DNA of 10,938 bases, taken from positions 1 through 10,938 of the forward strand of contig DODJ01000036.1 of NCBI GenBank assembly GCA_003545655.1, written 5' to 3'. Source of the stretch: Candidatus Saccharimonadota bacterium. GTDB lineage: Bacteria; Patescibacteriota; Saccharimonadia; Saccharimonadales; Saccharimonadaceae. This document shows positions 1 through 9,800 of this stretch, piece by piece (the first letter of the stretch is position 1; each line of letters starts with the position of its first letter). The notes beneath the pieces were generated by a model, which was given only the letters and a program-made list of their open reading frames with translations, did not search any database and was not told where the DNA came from. A program made the position numbers and the translations under genes.

Positions 1-236
1 GTACGAGAGGACCGGGGTGAACGTACCTCTGGTGTATCGATTGTGGCCACCTGCTGCATTGTCGAGTAGCTATGTACGGTTTTAGATAAGCGCTGAAAGC
101 ATATTAAGCGCGAAACTGACCTCAAGATTAGATTTCCCTACGAGGACACAGAAAGAATATCTGTTTGATAGGTGCAAGGTAGAAGTGCAGTAATGCATGC
201 AGCTGAAGCATACTAATAGTCCCATCGCCTTTTTAT
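1..236 (+). rRNA. rrl: 23S ribosomal RNA, 3' end (partial)
   Basis: The window opens inside the sarcin-ricin loop (GTACGAGAGGACC, helix 95 of domain VI), the elongation-factor binding site of the large subunit. Other recognisable domain VI stretches follow: GCTGAAAGCAT near 92-102 and the terminal ACTAATAG near 212-219. By comparison with the E. coli 3' end (about 25 nt from CTAAT to the terminus) the mature end falls near 235-237. The 5' part of the gene lies outside the window. Identity is certain; the exact 3' end is an estimate. Confidence 0.95.
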
Positions 237-461
237 GTCCTTATCATCAATGTGAATTCCTTCCGTTACAGGGTGAAATTCACGGCGGTGATGAGGTAGA
301 CTTAACGAGTAATTGGTGAGAATCAATAATTTTCATCAGAGAGCGTCAATTTTTAAGCGTTCTTACAGCAAGCATCGATACAATAGTGATATTGGCATCG
401 AAGCAAGGTTTTAGACCCACTGATTTTGTTATATCAGCGCAAAGCGTCTTTAAAACCTTAC
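237..461 (+). other. 23S-5S internal transcribed spacer with three hairpins, no tRNA
   Basis: This ~225-nt spacer joins 23S and 5S in one transcript. I see three stem-loops by hand. 239-296 is a long hairpin: 239-248 pairs with 287-296 (with G-T pairs) and 251-258 pairs with 277-284. 375-401 pairs TCGAT and CAATA with TATTG and ATCGA around a GTGA loop. 405-459 has a perfect 9-bp outer stem (AAGGTTTTA with TAAAACCTT) and an inner CTGAT/ATCAG stem, ending two bases before 5S. These are plausible RNase processing sites for the rRNA precursor. I find no tRNA cloverleaf and no convincing ORF. Confidence 0.7.
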
Positions 462-570
462 TTCGGTGCCCATGGCGCTGAGGAAATACCTGTTCCCATT
501 CCGAACACAGAAGTCAAGCTCAGTAGCGGCGATTATACTGCCACAAGTGGGAAACTAGCACGGTGCCGAA
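462..570 (+). rRNA. rrf: 5S ribosomal RNA
   Basis: 5S rRNA of the large ribosomal subunit. The two ends form the terminal helix: TTCGGTGCC at 462-470 pairs over 9 bp with GGTGCCGAA at 562-570, including two G-T pairs. Between them lie the typical CCATTCCGAACACAGAAGTC stretch (loop B/C region), GTAGCGGCGATTATACTGCC and the loop E/helix IV region. The length of about 109 nt is on the short side for bacterial 5S. The order 23S-spacer-5S on the same strand is the standard operon layout. The end points are taken from the terminal helix and may shift by one or two bases. Confidence 0.93.
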
Positions 571-574
571 TTAT

Positions 575-612
575 AAAAAGGACTTCCGAATAGGAGGTCC
601 TTTTTCTTTTTA
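575..612 (+). terminator. Intrinsic terminator of the rRNA operon
   Basis: A 13-bp stem (575-587 with 593-605, one G-T pair) closes a 5-nt loop, GAATA, and runs into a T-rich tract (TTTTTCTTTTTT). It starts five bases after 5S, so it should end the rRNA transcript. The upstream A-run mirrors the T-run, so the hairpin could also act on the opposite strand, although I see no minus-strand gene that needs it. Confidence 0.9.
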
Positions 613-639
613 ATTCTATAAAGCAAGTCCCTAAAATAC

Positions 640-668
640 TTTCTATTTTTAGGCGTAAGCGCTATACT
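640..668 (+). promoter_or_regulatory. Probable promoter for the ATP synthase operon
   Basis: TATACT at 663-668 is one base from the TATAAT consensus. The best hexamer 17 bp upstream, TTTCTA at 640-645, matches the TTGACA consensus at only three of six positions, so the -35 is weak. A new promoter is expected here because a strong terminator separates this operon from 5S. The predicted transcript would start near 675 and leave a ~58-nt leader. Confidence 0.4.
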
Positions 669-679
669 AATAGTGGTTA

Positions 680-697
680 CAGGGGGCACTCCCCTTG
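680..697 (+). promoter_or_regulatory. GC-rich hairpin in the ATP operon leader
   Basis: AGGGG at 681-685 pairs perfectly with CCCCT at 691-695 around the loop GCACT. It is not followed by a T-tract, so it is not a terminator. It sits in the predicted 5' leader about 35 bases before the first start codon. It may protect the mRNA or tune translation; that role is only inferred. Confidence 0.3.
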
Positions 698-732
698 AAG
701 TAAATGGAAACAAAAGAGTGAGGAAATAAAGG

Positions 733-1398
733 GTGGTCGAATATCTGCTTGCGATTGTATTAGTTATAGGTGCGGTACTTATTACCTCGGCTGGATATTT
801 TGCGGTTCGCAAACTCATTATTGATCATACCGAACTCCTTCAAAATCAAGCTCAAGTTCTTGCCGAGGCGAAGCAGGAGGTTCGCGCTGAATTACACCAG
901 AAAGCAAGCGAACACTTCGAGAAAACAGTCGAGCAGAATGTAGAATATATCAAGAAAGACCTTCGCCAGACAAGTGAGGCGCTTAACGGGTATGTACGGG
1001 CTCAGTTCGACTCGGCGCTCCATCACGAAATACGCACTTTTAAGGATTCATCAGAAGATATCGGCAAGGTGTCTCGTGGTGCACTTTCGAAATTGCACGA
1101 TGATATTGCCGCTGAACAATCGGCGGTTATCAACTCGTTCAAAGAGGAACAAAAAGCCATCTTGGATGATTTGAAAAAGCAACATGCGGTGCTCGCCGAG
1201 TCTATCGAACACCTCGTAGCTAAAGAGGCCGATCGTCGTATTGAGCAATTTCAAGCCGAGATGGCGCGTATCGTCACCGCCTATGTACATGAAGCTCTTG
1301 CAGACACTCTTGATGTAGAGGCTCAGATGCCATATATACTTGACTCACTTGAAGAGAATAAGCCGGCAATTATAGAGGATATTCGTCGTGTCGCATAG
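733..1398 (+). CDS. Membrane-anchored coiled-coil protein, probable ATP synthase subunit b-like stalk
   Basis: The 221-residue product has one N-terminal membrane helix (about residues 4-28, VEYLLAIVLVIGAVLIT onward). A long, charged, Ala/Glu/Lys/Gln-rich and almost proline-free region follows to about residue 195, reading as a continuous helix or coiled coil. That is the architecture of F-type subunit b, which links the membrane sector to the F1 head, and the gene lies where atpF usually does, directly before delta. It is longer than the usual ~160-170 residues, and I do not see a clear b-family signature, so the call rests on architecture and position. The start is GTG, preceded by TGAGGA with 8-base spacing. 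It overlaps the delta gene by 11 bases. It could instead be an unrelated anchor protein recruited to this position. Confidence 0.6.
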   Translation: MVEYLLAIVLVIGAVLITSAGYFAVRKLIIDHTELLQNQAQVLAEAKQEVRAELHQKASEHFEKTVEQNVEYIKKDLRQTSEALNGYVRAQFDSALHHEIRTFKDSSEDIGKVSRGALSKLHDDIAAEQSAVINSFKEEQKAILDDLKKQHAVLAESIEHLVAKEADRRIEQFQAEMARIVTAYVHEALADTLDVEAQMPYILDSLEENKPAIIEDIRRVA

Positions 1399-1870
1399 TG
1401 ATACTGTAGCACTTCCTGAATCGGTAGTAACAAAGGCAGATCTGTCTCGTCTTATCCGTGAGGTTGAAGAATACAGCGAGGTGGCGTATCAGGCGGAAGT
1501 GCGTGGTAGTACAGCTCCAAGTGTCCACTATGCAAGCCCAGCCCTTCAATTTCTTGCTCGCCAACAGGAGGGTATACTTAACTCAAGGCAAGCGCGACAT
1601 ACCCTACTCGACCAACTCCATACACTTCAAGGGGTGGTTATACCAGTTCATGTAGGGTTTGCATCGCAACCGTCTATAAAAGCACTACAGCAACTTGTTG
1701 TTTGGTTTCGAAAGAATGTAGATCCTAGTATCGTTGTTCAAGTAGGGGTTGACCCTTCTATTATTGGTGGGTGTGTTGTGCGCACTACAAATAGGGTATT
1801 TACCTTTACCCTTGCCGAAGCTCTTCGTTCGTCGCAGACGGCACTTGCAAAAGAGGTGGCTGCACTATGA
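1388..1870 (+). CDS. atpH: ATP synthase F1 subunit delta (OSCP family)
   Basis: This 160-residue protein is the peripheral-stalk cap that ties subunit b to the alpha/beta head. The C-terminal third carries the family signature: VQVGVDPSIIGGCVVR (about 117-132) matches the conserved D-P-x-[IL]-[IL]-G-G strand of delta/OSCP, followed by the short terminal helix. The N-terminal ~80 residues, normally a six-helix bundle that binds the alpha N-termini, are poorly conserved by eye. Length is slightly below the usual ~175-180. Translation starts at GTG 1388, inside the end of the upstream gene, with GAGG nine bases before it. The stop overlaps the alpha start as ATGA, so the two are probably translationally coupled. 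Confidence 0.85.
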   Translation: MSHSDTVALPESVVTKADLSRLIREVEEYSEVAYQAEVRGSTAPSVHYASPALQFLARQQEGILNSRQARHTLLDQLHTLQGVVIPVHVGFASQPSIKALQQLVVWFRKNVDPSIVVQVGVDPSIIGGCVVRTTNRVFTFTLAEALRSSQTALAKEVAAL

Positions 1871-3300
1871 GTATAACCAGTCAATTTCAAGAACTCGTTA
1901 GCGATGGGCGCCCAGTCGGGGAGGTGATCGCTGTTGATAAATTCTTCGTTAAAGTAAAGGGCCTTCATCCTATAAGTGCACAGTCGCTCATTTTATTTGA
2001 GGATGGGACGACAGGGTATGTACGTGCGACAAATAGCGAATACGTTTCCGTGTTTTCCATGGGAACAACTCCGCCTCGGGTGGGCACCGTTGCGGTTCGC
2101 TATAGCGATGAGCTTACCACCGGGGTGGGTGAACCATTGCTTGGACGCGTACTTTCGCCAACAGGACAACCCCTTGACGGCAAGGGTCCTGTAAAAAACA
2201 CAACAGAGTGGCCAGTATTTAAAGATGCGCCAGCGATTCATGAGCGATTAGGACTATCTGACTTACTAGAAACAGGGGTTACGATGGTTGATTCACTGTT
2301 CCCAGTTGTAAAAGGTCAGCGACTCGCGATTATTGGTGATATGAAAGTGGGTAAGTCGACGCTTGTTGCCCAAGTAGGCCTCAATCAAAAAGACACAGAC
2401 ACTGTTGTAATTTATGCACTAATAGCTAAGCGTCAGGCGGATATCGACGAACTCGTATCGACACTTGATAAAAACGGTGCCCTAAAAACCTCAATTGTAA
2501 TTGCTACAACAATATTTGACTCTCTCGTAACGAGTTACCTCGCCCCGTATATTGCCTGTGCGATAGGCGAATATTTTTGGCAAGAGGCTGGTCGCGATGC
2601 AGTTGTAGTATACGATGACCTTACTTCGCACGCACAAATTTATCGGGAAATATCCTTAGTGGCGGGTACAAATCCCGGCCGTGATTCATACCCTGGTGAT
2701 ATCTTTTATATTCACTCAAGCCTCCTCGAACGTGCCGGCCGCCTCCATGTAAACAAGAAGACCCTTACGGCGTTACCAGTAGTACTTGCTGCAGGGGGTG
2801 ATATTACCGCCTACATGCCAACAAACATCATTTCTATCACCGATGGGCAGTGGATTCTTGACAGTGAAGTCTTTAAGGATGGCTTACGACCTGCTGTAAG
2901 CTCTTCCCTGAGCGTTACGCGTGTAGGTGGGCGCGGGCTTGATAATAGGCAGAAAGACGTCACAGGACGCGTCTTACGGGCTCTTACGGCATATCGGCAG
3001 GCCCTAGAGTATTCCCACTTCGGTGCTGAGCTTTCTGAGGCAACACGTAATGATCTTCGAATCGGTACGCAACTAAAGGCGGCGCTTAACCAGCTCCCAG
3101 GTGAAACGATGCCGTTGTACGCACAACAACTGCTGCTCGAACTCATTCTTGACTCTCCATCAACAGAGACATTACCTCCCATGGATGTTCTAAAACAACA
3201 GTCAATTCATCTTGCAAGCAAACTCACCGATAAGCGGTTAAAGTACGAAGATATATTGAAGACTTTTAAACAACACCATACTAATAAGGGGGCGAAATAA
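1867..3300 (+). CDS. atpA: ATP synthase F1 subunit alpha
   Basis: This is the non-catalytic nucleotide-binding subunit of the F1 hexamer, 477 residues against ~500-510 usually. In order, it shows an N-terminal beta-barrel (to ~90), the P-loop GDMKVGKST at 157-165 (classical alpha has GDRQTGKT), the Walker B region VVVYDDLTSHAQ at 247-256, and the conserved PGRDSYPGDIFYIHSSLLER at 270-289. SVTRVGG at 349-355 retains the arginine finger (Arg352) that reaches into the catalytic site of beta. A helical C-terminal domain follows. The N-terminal helix that normally contacts delta looks shortened. GAGGTG 8 bases upstream supports the ATG at 1867, which overlaps the delta stop by four bases. The gene ends two bases before the gamma start. 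Confidence 0.97.
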   Translation: MSITSQFQELVSDGRPVGEVIAVDKFFVKVKGLHPISAQSLILFEDGTTGYVRATNSEYVSVFSMGTTPPRVGTVAVRYSDELTTGVGEPLLGRVLSPTGQPLDGKGPVKNTTEWPVFKDAPAIHERLGLSDLLETGVTMVDSLFPVVKGQRLAIIGDMKVGKSTLVAQVGLNQKDTDTVVIYALIAKRQADIDELVSTLDKNGALKTSIVIATTIFDSLVTSYLAPYIACAIGEYFWQEAGRDAVVVYDDLTSHAQIYREISLVAGTNPGRDSYPGDIFYIHSSLLERAGRLHVNKKTLTALPVVLAAGGDITAYMPTNIISITDGQWILDSEVFKDGLRPAVSSSLSVTRVGGRGLDNRQKDVTGRVLRALTAYRQALEYSHFGAELSEATRNDLRIGTQLKAALNQLPGETMPLYAQQLLLELILDSPSTETLPPMDVLKQQSIHLASKLTDKRLKYEDILKTFKQHHTNKGAK

Positions 3301-3302
3301 CC

Positions 3303-5487
<2,185 letters not shown>

Positions 5488-5488
<1 letters not shown>

Positions 5489-5766
5489 TGAGTCAGGCAC
5501 AAGATATCACCGAATCGGAGAAATCCATGGCCGTAAAAGTGTTTTCACCTCGCGAAGTGTACTACGACGGGGTAGCCGAGAGCTTTACGGCTGCAAACGA
5601 GACAGGTCGATTTGATATTCTTCCGCTTCACCATAGTTTCATTACCCTTCTTACACCAGGGGTAATTAGCATAGGCATAGAAAAAAACAAGAAAAAAGAG
5701 ATCGAAATTAGCAAGGGTCTGTTACGAGTAAAGAACAATCAAGTGGTTGTGTTTCTTGATGTGTAA
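5488..5766 (+). CDS. atpC: ATP synthase F1 subunit epsilon, beta-sandwich domain only
   Basis: Epsilon sits at the foot of the gamma shaft and couples it to the c-ring. The 92 residues cover the N-terminal beta-sandwich: VFSPREVYYDG (18-28), then GRFDILPLHHSFITLLTPG (40-58) and a closing strand GLLRVKNNQVVVFLDV. The C-terminal helical hairpin that inhibits ATP hydrolysis in many bacteria is absent. Two starts are possible. GTG 5488 overlaps the beta stop (TAGTG) and has GGGAG seven bases before it. ATG 5527 has GGAG (5517-5520) at six bases and gives a 79-residue protein beginning MAVKVFSP, which fits the family N-terminus better. I keep the longer form, but the start is uncertain. No strong terminator follows. 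Confidence 0.92.
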
Positions 5767-5825
5767 TAAACATCATTACTTTATTCGTAAGCAGCCTTCC
5801 ATCTGTTATTATTTACGATAGTTCG

Positions 5826-5835
5826 ATCGTACGAT
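5826..5835. promoter_or_regulatory. Perfect 10-bp palindrome ATCGTACGAT, possible operator
   Basis: The palindrome lies in an otherwise AT-rich stretch, and ACGAT also occurs at about 5815-5819 just upstream. It could be a repressor site, but it is about 110 bases upstream of the next promoter and nothing identifies a regulator. Confidence 0.2.
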
Positions 5836-5894
5836 GCAAATATTTGATGATATAAAAACAACGAGTATTCTGCAGGTGTAGAGCAACAAAAAAG

Positions 5895-5903
5895 TTATCC
5901 ACA
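5895..5903 (+). promoter_or_regulatory. Consensus DnaA box TTATCCACA
   Basis: The nine bases match the high-affinity DnaA box exactly and sit in AT-rich sequence. DnaA binds such sites at oriC and as a transcription regulator. No dnaA, dnaN, rpmH or cluster of further boxes is visible, so this is more likely a single regulatory or chance site than an origin. It ends about 40 bases before the -35 of the surface-module promoter. Confidence 0.4.
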
Positions 5904-5941
5904 GGTTTGTATATTTTGTGTTCATTTATTGTTCAAAATAC

Positions 5942-5970
5942 TTGTGCTTATAGAGGTGACTGAGTATAAT
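5942..5970 (+). promoter_or_regulatory. Sigma-70-type promoter for the surface-protein module
   Basis: A perfect TATAAT at 5965-5970 lies 17 bp from TTGTGC at 5942-5947, which matches the first three bases of TTGACA. Transcription would begin near 5977, leaving a ~45-nt leader before the GTG at 6022. It should drive both 6022-6801 and the gene starting at 6803. Confidence 0.65.
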
Positions 5971-6021
5971 TTTACCTAGAAGTGACTTGAAACAAACACG
6001 TCATAGAAAACAGGTAGCATT

Positions 6022-6801
6022 GTGGTAAATGGATATCGACAAATTAGGCTAGGAGTGTACTCCGCTGTAAGCGCGGGAGTACTCCTTTTGCTATCGGTAA
6101 CTACTCCGATTGCTGCCGCCTACACCGGGGCTGAGTACCCCACGACCGCTACTTGGTCGACGGGAAGTGTTGTCTCGGTTAACGATTCGGGAGATGTCGT
6201 GGCCGCATCGCTTGCAGCAACTAACTATCTTGGCGTGGTAACTCAACAGATAGATGCTACGACAGTGGAAGTGGCGGATAGCGGCGCTGTCTCAGTCCTT
6301 GTTACTGATGCGGCTGGCGAGATAGCAAGTGGGACACGCTTAGGGCTTTCCGAAATTGCTGGTATAGCCGGTGCCTGGACAGGTGGGGTAGCTATAGGGG
6401 TAGCTCAAGCAACTCCGACAGATTGGCGGGAAGCAACGCTTAGTAACCAAGCTTCAGCTAAAGTGACGACGGTGCAAGTACAACTGCTCACCGACGGCGC
6501 TGCCAGCGACACCTCAGCAATAAGCGCATTCTTTGCTGCGGTCGACCGAACCGCCGCTGGTATAGCAGGCAAGCCGGTGGATACGTGGCGTGTCGTGACG
6601 GCGCTGCTTATTGGGCTTGGCGGTCTTATTCTTTCATTCGGACTACTATTTGTTTCAAGTAGAGAAAGCTTTTTCTCTATGGGGCGTAACCCAATGGCAA
6701 GCAGGATTATTATGGGTGGGTTATGGAAGATAGTATTTTTAGCTGTGGGTATTATGCTTATTACGCTTGCCGCTGCGTACCTGATTGTGAGGATAGGGTA
6801 G
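6022..6801 (+). CDS. Exported protein with C-terminal two-helix membrane hairpin, function unknown
   Basis: The 259-residue protein starts with a signal peptide: basic n-region (YRQIR), hydrophobic core at about 11-30 and a likely cleavage after the Ala run near 33. An exported beta-rich, Val/Ala/Gly/Thr-rich domain (about 35-135) has a pattern like small barrel domains seen near phage-type fibres (GVVTQ, VEVADSGAVSVLV, GVAIGVAQ). A Ser/Ala/Thr-rich linker leads to two membrane helices at about 191-212 and 237-257. The loop between them (213-236) is basic and so should be cytoplasmic. It contains GRNP at 221-224, recalling the loop of the ATP synthase c subunit, but the second helix has no Asp or Glu. 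The start is GTG with AGGT six bases before it. The stop is one base from the next gene, so the two are probably co-translated. I do not recognise the family with certainty. Confidence 0.85.
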   Translation: MVNGYRQIRLGVYSAVSAGVLLLLSVTTPIAAAYTGAEYPTTATWSTGSVVSVNDSGDVVAASLAATNYLGVVTQQIDATTVEVADSGAVSVLVTDAAGEIASGTRLGLSEIAGIAGAWTGGVAIGVAQATPTDWREATLSNQASAKVTTVQVQLLTDGAASDTSAISAFFAAVDRTAAGIAGKPVDTWRVVTALLIGLGGLILSFGLLFVSSRESFFSMGRNPMASRIIMGGLWKIVFLAVGIMLITLAAAYLIVRIG

Positions 6802-6802
6802 C

Positions 6803-9800
6803 ATGAACCGTAAAGCCCTGCTTCCAATCGCTATCTCCTTAGGAGTTTTTACGGTTATTTTTGCCGTGGTTGCATTGTTCTTGTGGAATGCTAGTCAGAA
6901 CACCGTATCAAATGCGCCATCGTCACAAACGAGTGTGTCGACGGTTGCCGAACTTCCGGAACTTGAGGTCGATGATACGCCACTTGCAACGGGACGTCAG
7001 GTAATTGGTGGAGACCTTCGTGTAAGTGGAAACGTTTCAATTATTGATGGGTTGACGAGTTCGTCTTTACAGCTTACGCCACTTTCTAGTCAAACTACCT
7101 TGCAGGCGGGACAGCTTTATACGAGTAATGACAATAACCTGTATTACTACAATGGGCAAACGAGTGCGAATATTAGTGGCGGCTTGTCGGCGGCGCAAGT
7201 AGATATTGCCCAGCTACAGGCAGACACAGCGCAGCTACTTACGCAGCCCGAGGCTGTAGTGACACTCCAAGGACAATCAGGAAATGTAGTGCTCACGGGC
7301 ACTTCGGGTATTACCATTTCAGGTACAACTATTAGTAACAGTGGAGTGCTTACTGTCCAGGGTCGTGCGGGCAATGTGCAGTTTGTTGGTGCAAACGGTA
7401 TATCGGTTTCGGGAACTACTATCACAAACACGGGAGTGACAAGCCTTGGGGGTGAATCGGGCGCACTTGCTGTCGGAAATGGGCTTTCGGTAAGCGGCGG
7501 TACATTAGTGAACACAGGAATTACTCAGATTATTTCTAACAGCGCTGACCTCATTGTCTCGAATACAGGCGGTGGGGTATATACCATTAGTTATGCGGGC
7601 TCGGGTGCAGGGGGCACGGTCGCGTTAGCGCCACTTGTTGCGCAGGAGGATTCTAGTGATAATGCCTCGATCGCATTTAACAAAACGGGTGCGGGAAACC
7701 TTATACAGCTATCTACCGGCACGAGTGCGAGTAATAAATTTGTCGTTGATCAAACGGGTACCATTATTAATGGAAGTATTAACTTTAGCCAAGTAACGGG
7801 TGTGCCAAGTTTAGTAAATTCCATTGCCGGCTTAACAGGTACTATTGGGCTAGGAGCGGGCTTGTCGGTAAGCGCCGGACAGCTTGTAGCTACAACATCT
7901 GTAAACAATTTAGTGGGTACAGCCAACCAAATAAATGTTACCGGTAGTGGTACACTTACACTTTCGTTGCCACAAAACATTGCGACAACTTCATCGCCAA
8001 CTTTTGCTGGCCTAACACTTACAAATGCACTTTCAATTGCCAATGGTGGTACAGGTGCTGTTACACCGGGTGGCGCTCGTACCAACCTTGGTGCAGCGGC
8101 AAGTGGGGCAAACAGCGATATTACTTCATTATCGGGGCTTACTACAGCACTCTCGGTTGCTCAGGGGGGTACGGGCACAACAAGCTTAACGCAAAATGGG
8201 GTACTTATTGGGAATGGTACATCTGCGGTAACAGCGCTGACATCCTCAGCGCCAAACCAATGTCTTGTTTCTAGCGCTTTGGGTGAGCTAAGCTTTTCAT
8301 CATGTCCGGGTGCTGGTGGAGTGACAAGCCTTAATAGTAAAACAGGCGCAGTTACAATTGCCGGTCTTGATCCAACAAGTATTGATTCTACGGGTGCGTC
8401 AATTATTATTAGGGACGCATCAGCAAGCGTAAAAGGTCTTGCGTCATTTAACGGCACTAACTTCGCAGTCCTGAATGGAAGTGTAAACACTGTACAGGAT
8501 ATTAATATCGGTGCGGCGCCAACTTTTGCGGGCCTTACCCTAACGTCTGCGCTTAGCGTTGCTAATGGTGGTACGGGGCGAACCTCTTTTGCGACAAATG
8601 GGGTGCTTTTGGGGCAAGGAACAGGGGCGCTTACTTCTGTAAGTACAACTACTGCCGGCCTTTGTCTAGTGTCGGGTACCGGAGGTAGTCTTAGCTTCTC
8701 TACCTGTCCAGGTGCCACGGGCGTAACAAGTCTTAACGGGCTTACCGGGGGGCTAACACTCGGCGTTGTAACGGCTTCAAGCCTTTCGCAGGTGGGAAGT
8801 ACGATCACTATTAATGATGCAAGCGAGGTAATTAAGGGGCTTGCGGCATTTAACGAGGAAAATCTCACAGTGACAAATGGGGTAGTAAATACTATTCAGG
8901 ATATTAACACGGGCGCTACGCCAACCTTCGCTGGTCTTACCTTAACCAGTGCGCTAGATGTAGCAAGCGGTGGTACCGGACTTAGCACAATATCTGCTAA
9001 CAGTCTTCTTATAGGAAATGGTACAAATGCGCTATCTACTCTCAGTACAACCGTAGCTGGTCAATGTCTTGCTTCGGGAGTTGGTGGGGTGCTATCGTTT
9101 GTTACGTGTCCAGGGGCTGAGGTGGTAAATACCTTAAACGGCCAATCGGGCGCGGTGTCAGTTACCGCTGTAGACCCAACGAGCATTGATACAGCCAGCG
9201 GCGTAATTACTATTAAAGATGCATCGTACACTACAAAAGGTCTCGCGTCATTTAATGGAAGTAACTTTAGCGTGCTTGACGGTGCAGTAAATACGGTGCA
9301 GAACATCGGTACGACAGCAAGCCCAACCTTTGAAGGGCTTTCGTTGACGACTGCCTTAGGGGTTGCCAATGGGGGTACTGGAGCGACAAACTTCGCAGCA
9401 AACGGAGTGCTTGTTGGGCAAGGCGCATCTGCGGTTACAACGGTGGGGGCTTCTGCGGAAGGCCAGTGTCTTATTTCTGGAAGCGGTGGGTACCTTTCCT
9501 TTGCGACCTGTCCTGGTTCAACAGGGGTAGTAAGCGTGAACGGCCTTGTAGGCGCATTGACGGTACGTGGGGTAAGCGCTGCAAGTGTACTATCTTCGGG
9601 TACTACGGTAACTATTCAAGATGCTTCAGATACCGTTAAAGGTCTGGCCTCATTTAACACTACTAACTTCACCGTTACGAATGGTGCAGTGAATACTGTT
9701 CAGGATATTACTATAGACGCAACACCAACCTTTGCAGGCCTATCGCTTTCAAGCCCGCTTGCGGTAAGTAGTGGGGGTACGGGGCGTTCAAGCTTCACGC

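Larger units (their letters stand above)
5767..6021 (+). other. AT-rich intergenic region between the ATP operon and the surface module
   Basis: These ~255 bases hold no supported gene. They contain weak A/T-only hairpins just after the epsilon stop, a perfect 10-bp palindrome, a consensus DnaA box and a strong promoter, listed separately. No GC-rich terminator hairpin is visible, so some transcription from the ATP operon may read through. Confidence 0.7.

Noticed and set aside
237..461. tRNA gene in the 23S-5S spacer
   Set aside because: No T-loop or anticodon-arm pattern could be fitted; the stems found do not form a cloverleaf.
555..818. Minus-strand frame of 87 codons
   Set aside because: It runs through the rRNA terminator hairpin and the ATP operon leader, and its product resembles nothing.
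5764..5790. Possible terminator after epsilon (AATAAA pairing with TTTATT)
   Set aside because: The stem is six A/T pairs only with no T-tract, too weak to call.
5834..5881. Fifteen-codon ORF that could be a leader peptide
   Set aside because: No ribosome-binding site precedes it, and it lies upstream of the mapped promoter, so it would not be on that transcript.
5880..5970. Chromosomal replication origin
   Set aside because: Only one DnaA box is present and none of the usual origin genes is in the window.
6661..6678. Perfect 7-bp hairpin (AGAGAAA with TTTCTCT) inside the 6022-6801 gene
   Set aside because: It lies in the coding sequence of the membrane hairpin, has low stability and no T-tract; it is probably chance.
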